A stretch of 57,664 nucleotides of DNA from assembly GCA_905221605.1 (NCBI GenBank), contig CAJNDS010000411.1, positions 87,853-145,516 of the forward strand, given 5' to 3'. The stretch's first letter is position 1, and each line of letters begins with the position of its first letter. Both the position numbers and the translations under genes were made by a program. This DNA comes from Symbiodinium natans (Eukaryota > Sar > Dinophyceae > Suessiales > Symbiodiniaceae). Below the pieces are notes generated by a model, which did no database searches, had not been told where the DNA came from, and was given only the letters and a program-made list of their open reading frames with translations. Shown here piece by piece: positions 55,163-57,664 of this stretch.

Positions 55163-55184
55163 TAGACACTTCAGTTCTTGTTTG

Positions 55185-55281
55185 GGGATGTTCCCCCTTA
55201 TAATAACAGTCCTTAATCGGGATTATAGTAGGGGGTACTGGAATCCCTATTAAGGACTGTTAGTATAAGGGGTAACATCCC
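55185..55281. mobile_element. Introner-like element, GGGATGTT family, best copy
   Basis: A 97-bp element with 40-bp arms at 55185-55224 and 55242-55281 that match in 37 of 40 positions. AGTTCTTG occurs just outside both ends (55173-55180 and 55283-55290), a possible target duplication offset by a few bases. Confidence 0.78.
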
Positions 55282-55466
55282 AAGTTCTTGGTTTTTATAG
55301 AGCATTTGAGATTTGTTCTGGGCTTTCCCGTCCAGTTGGGAACATTGCAGCGTCCACGCAAGCCCTGGCAAGTGAGTGTCTTAAACACTTGAGGCTTCAA
55401 GTCTTTAGATGGCTTTTGTAGAAGGTGACGAATCTTGCACGCCTATACTTAGTGACCGGAGTGTCT

Positions 55467-55467
<1 letters not shown>

Positions 55468-55504
<37 letters not shown>
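55468..55504. repeat. T37 homopolymer
   Basis: A run of about 37 T between two short open stretches. Length is likely approximate. Confidence 0.9.
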
Positions 55505-55929
55505 CTGGCGAGTTCGTACACCAGTATGCCGCTTTGGGAGGGTTCAACCTTTCTCTTGCAGGAAGCCGAGCTTAGTTCCTCCGCACTGTTGCCCCCATTT
55601 TGAACCGAAGATGCGAATACGTTTAAGCAGCGCCGTTTACACTATAGCATGGTTACACAACTACACAGGGACTGGCTTGCTAGAGACTGTTTTCCCGAAA
55701 CCCTAGAACCCTCAGCCCTGAAGTTCGTTAAGTCCCGGTTCCGTAGTGAGGGTTTAGGGTCAAAAAGGGTTTCTGGAAGGGTTTAGGTTTAGGGCTAGGG
55801 GTTAGGGCTTAGGGCTTAGGATACCAATGCCAAAGCCGCAGCCCTGAGCTGCAGGAGAAGCGGGAGAGCAAGGCAACCGAGACCGTCACTCGCCGGATGA
55901 AGCGCCGAAGAAGAGAAGTCCAGGGAGCC

Positions 55930-56107
55930 TTCATACCCCTTAGTTAAGGAATATGAATGTGACGTTAGATCATATCGTAAGGAATATGACTTTAATTGAA
56001 AAGGGATCCCCAAAACCCCTATAATGAAGGAACCTTCAATTATATATAGGGATCCTTAATATGATTTAAGGCATATTCCTGAATAAAGGGATGCTGGGCT
56101 CTTTTGG
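55930..56107. mobile_element. Nested or adjacent introner-like elements, CCTTAATTAAGG-related
   Basis: Two overlapping palindromic pieces: cccttagttaaggaatatg..cataaggaatatg and a second from acccctataatgaaggaacc to gatgctgggctcttttg. The second shares ggatcctta, atgatttaaggcatattcct and gggctctt with the 48638 element. Confidence 0.5.
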
Positions 56108-56226
56108 GAGGTCGGGGTTCCTTTGGGACCAAATATGAACCCTAAAGGGGTGTAGGGGTTCGCATTACGTAGGGTATATGACACCCAATTTTACGGGGTC
56201 CATGTGGTCCCCCAAGGCTGTAAAGC

Positions 56227-56427
56227 ATGTCTCATTTGTTTTTCTGGCTTGCGGGTCTTTGTCCAAGACACAGTTTGCGCACATTCGGGGCCTTCGGGCC
56301 TATTTTTGTTGTTGGAGAGAGTTTTTTTTCTCCGCTGGCATTAAGTCCTGCCCTACACAATGAAATTATGCTCCAAAACGTTCCGAAGCCCTGCTTGACT
56401 GAGCGTCTTTCAAGACATCTTACCTCC
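56227..56427 (+). CDS. Candidate exon joined in frame to the next across an element-bearing intron
   Basis: The frame is open from an ATG at 56227 (MSHLFFWLAGLCPRHSLRTF, hydrophobic at first) through LHNEIMLQNVPKPCLTERLS and RHLTS, ending exactly at GTAAGC (56428). The downstream segment at 56558 continues in the same phase (0). The real left boundary is unknown; an AG acceptor candidate is ccaagacacag near 56271. Confidence 0.42.
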
Positions 56428-56435
56428 GTAAGCTT

Positions 56436-56529
56436 GGGATGTTCCCCCTTATAACAGTCCTTTTTTGGGATGAGAGTACCCCCAAGTATAATACCTGTAA
56501 AGGACTGTCACTATAAGGGGGAACAACCC
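56436..56529. mobile_element. Introner-like element filling an intron, GGGATGTT family
   Basis: A 94-bp element; arms gggatgttcccccttataac and aaggactgtcactataaggg plus ggaacaaccc are inverted repeats. It occupies most of a 130-nt GTAAGC...gactcag intron (56428-56557). Confidence 0.75.
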
Positions 56530-56557
56530 AACAGCAAGCCCCTTTTGACGGACTCAG

Positions 56558-56654
56558 GTTTGTGTAAGCACGTCCACTGCCGAAGTCCAAACCCTGGACG
56601 ATGTGCCAATGACCGACAGCGCGGGCAACCGACAGAGCAAGGAACGAGCTGAAG
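56558..56654 (+). CDS. Candidate exon with acceptor and telomere-like donor
   Basis: It follows gacggactcag and reads VCVSTSTAEVQTLDDVPMTD, then SAGNRQSKERAE. It leaves phase 1 at gctgaag|GTTTGGGGTTTAGGG. In frame with the preceding segment. Acidic, Ser/Thr-rich. Confidence 0.47.
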
Positions 56655-56904
56655 GTTTGGGGTTTAGGGTTTAGGGTATAGGGTATAGGGTTTAGGTTGT
56701 AGGGTTTCGGGTTTAGGGTTATAGGGTTTAGGGTGGGGATGGCGATGTTGGGCCTAGGGTTTAGGGTTTGGGGTTTAGGGTTTAGGGTTTAGGGGACCGC
56801 AAACCCAAAGCCACCCGATCTGAAAGAGAAGCGCGTAAAGCCGTAAAGCACCTGCAAGTCTGATATGCTGAAGACCCATTCCAAAACTATATCTATTAAG
56901 AAAT

Positions 56905-56995
56905 CTACCCTCATTCATAAGCATGATCCTTGGTATAAATTAGGGTATACTCCTTAATTCAGGGGTTTTTGGAAGATCTGGGGAACCCAAAACCC
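56905..56995. mobile_element. Introner-like element, CCTTAATTAAGG family, partial
   Basis: It shares catgatcctt, ccttaatt.aggggt and ggaagatc.ggg with the 44046 copy. Inverted arms are weak, so it is a diverged or truncated copy. Confidence 0.45.
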
Positions 56996-57011
56996 TTGTA
57001 TTCAATGCCTT

Positions 57012-57124
57012 CCGAAGGAGGTCCAAGAGGAGGTGGACCTTGAAGTGGATGACTTGGATTGCTTGGACTGCTTGGACCTCGATGTCACGGTGACGTCAAT
57101 GGAGATACCTGAGGCGCGGAAGCG
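57012..57124 (+). CDS. Candidate exon, acidic, abutting a TTTAGGG array
   Basis: It reads PKEVQEEVDLEVDDLDCLDC, then LDLDVTVTSMEIPEARK, and ends gcggaagcg|GTTTAGGG. A short internal repeat (gacttggattgcttggactg) encodes the DLDCLDC part. The left boundary is uncertain. Leaves phase 2. Confidence 0.4.
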
Positions 57125-57446
57125 GTTTAGGGTTTAGGGTTTCGGGCTTAGGGTTTAGGATTTAGGGTTTAGGGTGCCCAAACACGGCTGTGCCTTGAGA
57201 CGCCAGCTGCGTTTCTTAAGCATGACGCCCTTCGCGGAGTTCTCCATATAGTGTCATGCAGGAGGCTGTTTGTGTGGGTTTGGGGTTTAGGGTTTAGGGG
57301 CTGAGGACTTAGGATTTAGGGTTTAGGGTGGACGACTGCCACTGCCGCTGCCAAGGCTACGCAAGCAACACCTCCTCTTGCTACGATGCCGCTCCCGCTC
57401 TGCTTTGCTCTTCCTATCTAATTACCCCAGTCCTTCTACTAGTCTA

Positions 57447-57536
57447 AACCCAAAACCCTAAACCACAAACCCCAAACCCCAAACCCCAAACCCCAAACCC
57501 CAAACCCCAAACCCCAAACCCTAAACCCTAAACCCT
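57447..57536. repeat. CCCCAAA-variant array
   Basis: About 8 consecutive CCCCAAA units between CCCTAAA units, a homogeneous variant block comparable to the CCCTAGA block at 50.16 kb. Confidence 0.94.
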
Positions 57537-57637
57537 ATTCCTACTACTTCGTCTTCTACTTCTACTTCATGTCCCTGGAGCCTGATGCAGGCGAACCGCG
57601 CCAACTCTCGAAGGAAGAACTCCAAGGCGCCTTGCGC

Positions 57638-57664
57638 CCCCCCCCCCCCCCCCCCCCCCCCCCC
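57638..57664. repeat. Poly-C at the window edge
   Basis: A run of at least 27 C reaching the last base. It may be a genuine homopolymer or an assembly edge artefact. Confidence 0.85.

Larger units (their letters stand above)
39300..57350 (+). other. Candidate exon-intron mosaic locus with telomere-repeat and introner-like introns
   Basis: About 30 short open segments, each 40-200 nt and protein-like in one + strand frame, alternate with TTTAGGG or CCCTAAA arrays and with ~80-115 bp inverted-repeat elements. Many have AG on the left and GT on the right. Predicted peptides from 49.3 kb on are often heptad-like and charged (coiled coil), and the uniform + orientation suggests one or a few genes. 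A few segments (43.6 kb, 49.8 kb) are open in competing frames. Phases could be shown to agree for one junction (56428-56557) only. Function unknown. Confidence 0.45.

Noticed and set aside
39300-57664. Interpretation as a chromosome end (telomere)
   Set aside because: Arrays occur in both orientations, are short and are separated by unique sequence; the window edge is poly-C, not heptamer.
1-57664. CRISPR arrays, bacterial operons, ribosome-binding sites
   Set aside because: Repeats are contiguous heptamers without regular spacers, and there are no prokaryotic-type gene runs.
1-57664. tRNA, rRNA, or dinoflagellate spliced-leader sequence
   Set aside because: None was recognised by eye. A covariance-model scan would be needed to be sure.

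Overview
This is eukaryotic nuclear DNA with no long intact gene. The best guess is a dinoflagellate or close alveolate relative, at moderate confidence. Three things point there: dozens of blocks of the TTTAGGG/CCCTAAA heptamer, remnants of a reverse transcriptase family I associate with dinoflagellate genomes, and short exon-like pieces separated by small introns, some carrying introner-like inverted-repeat elements. Other organisms with TTTAGGG telomeres (chromerids, coccidia, cryptophytes, green algae) are not excluded. The species is not identified.

Layout. 1-4.9 kb: unique sequence with no gene I can support. 4.9-5.3 kb: a CAG/CAA tract. 5.8-12 kb: decayed reverse-transcriptase fragments on both strands, frameshifted and scattered. 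15 kb: a degenerate telomere-like block. 16.8-17.3 kb: a G/T-rich minisatellite. 17.76-18.64 kb: an ~870 bp non-coding element with 21-bp terminal inverted repeats and an internal 135-bp duplication. 19-30 kb: mostly unannotatable, with a few open stretches that could be exons. 30.8-39.3 kb: a strongly strand-asymmetric G-rich satellite of nested repeats, with one segment flipped in place.

39.3-57.6 kb is the most interesting part. About 30 short open segments, nearly all best read on the + strand, alternate with TTTAGGG arrays in both orientations and with ~80-115 bp inverted-repeat elements of at least five sequence families. Many segments are bounded by AG acceptors and GT donors. At 56428-56557 a GTAAGC...CAG intron consists mostly of one inverted-repeat element, and the flanking segments join in frame. 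At several places the donor GT is the first GT of a TTTAGGG array. Several later segments are heptad-like and charged. I read this as one or a few + strand genes, at least partly coiled-coil, whose introns were built by two processes: insertion of introner-like elements and deposition of telomeric heptamers. No exon chain was assembled end to end, and no homology search was possible.
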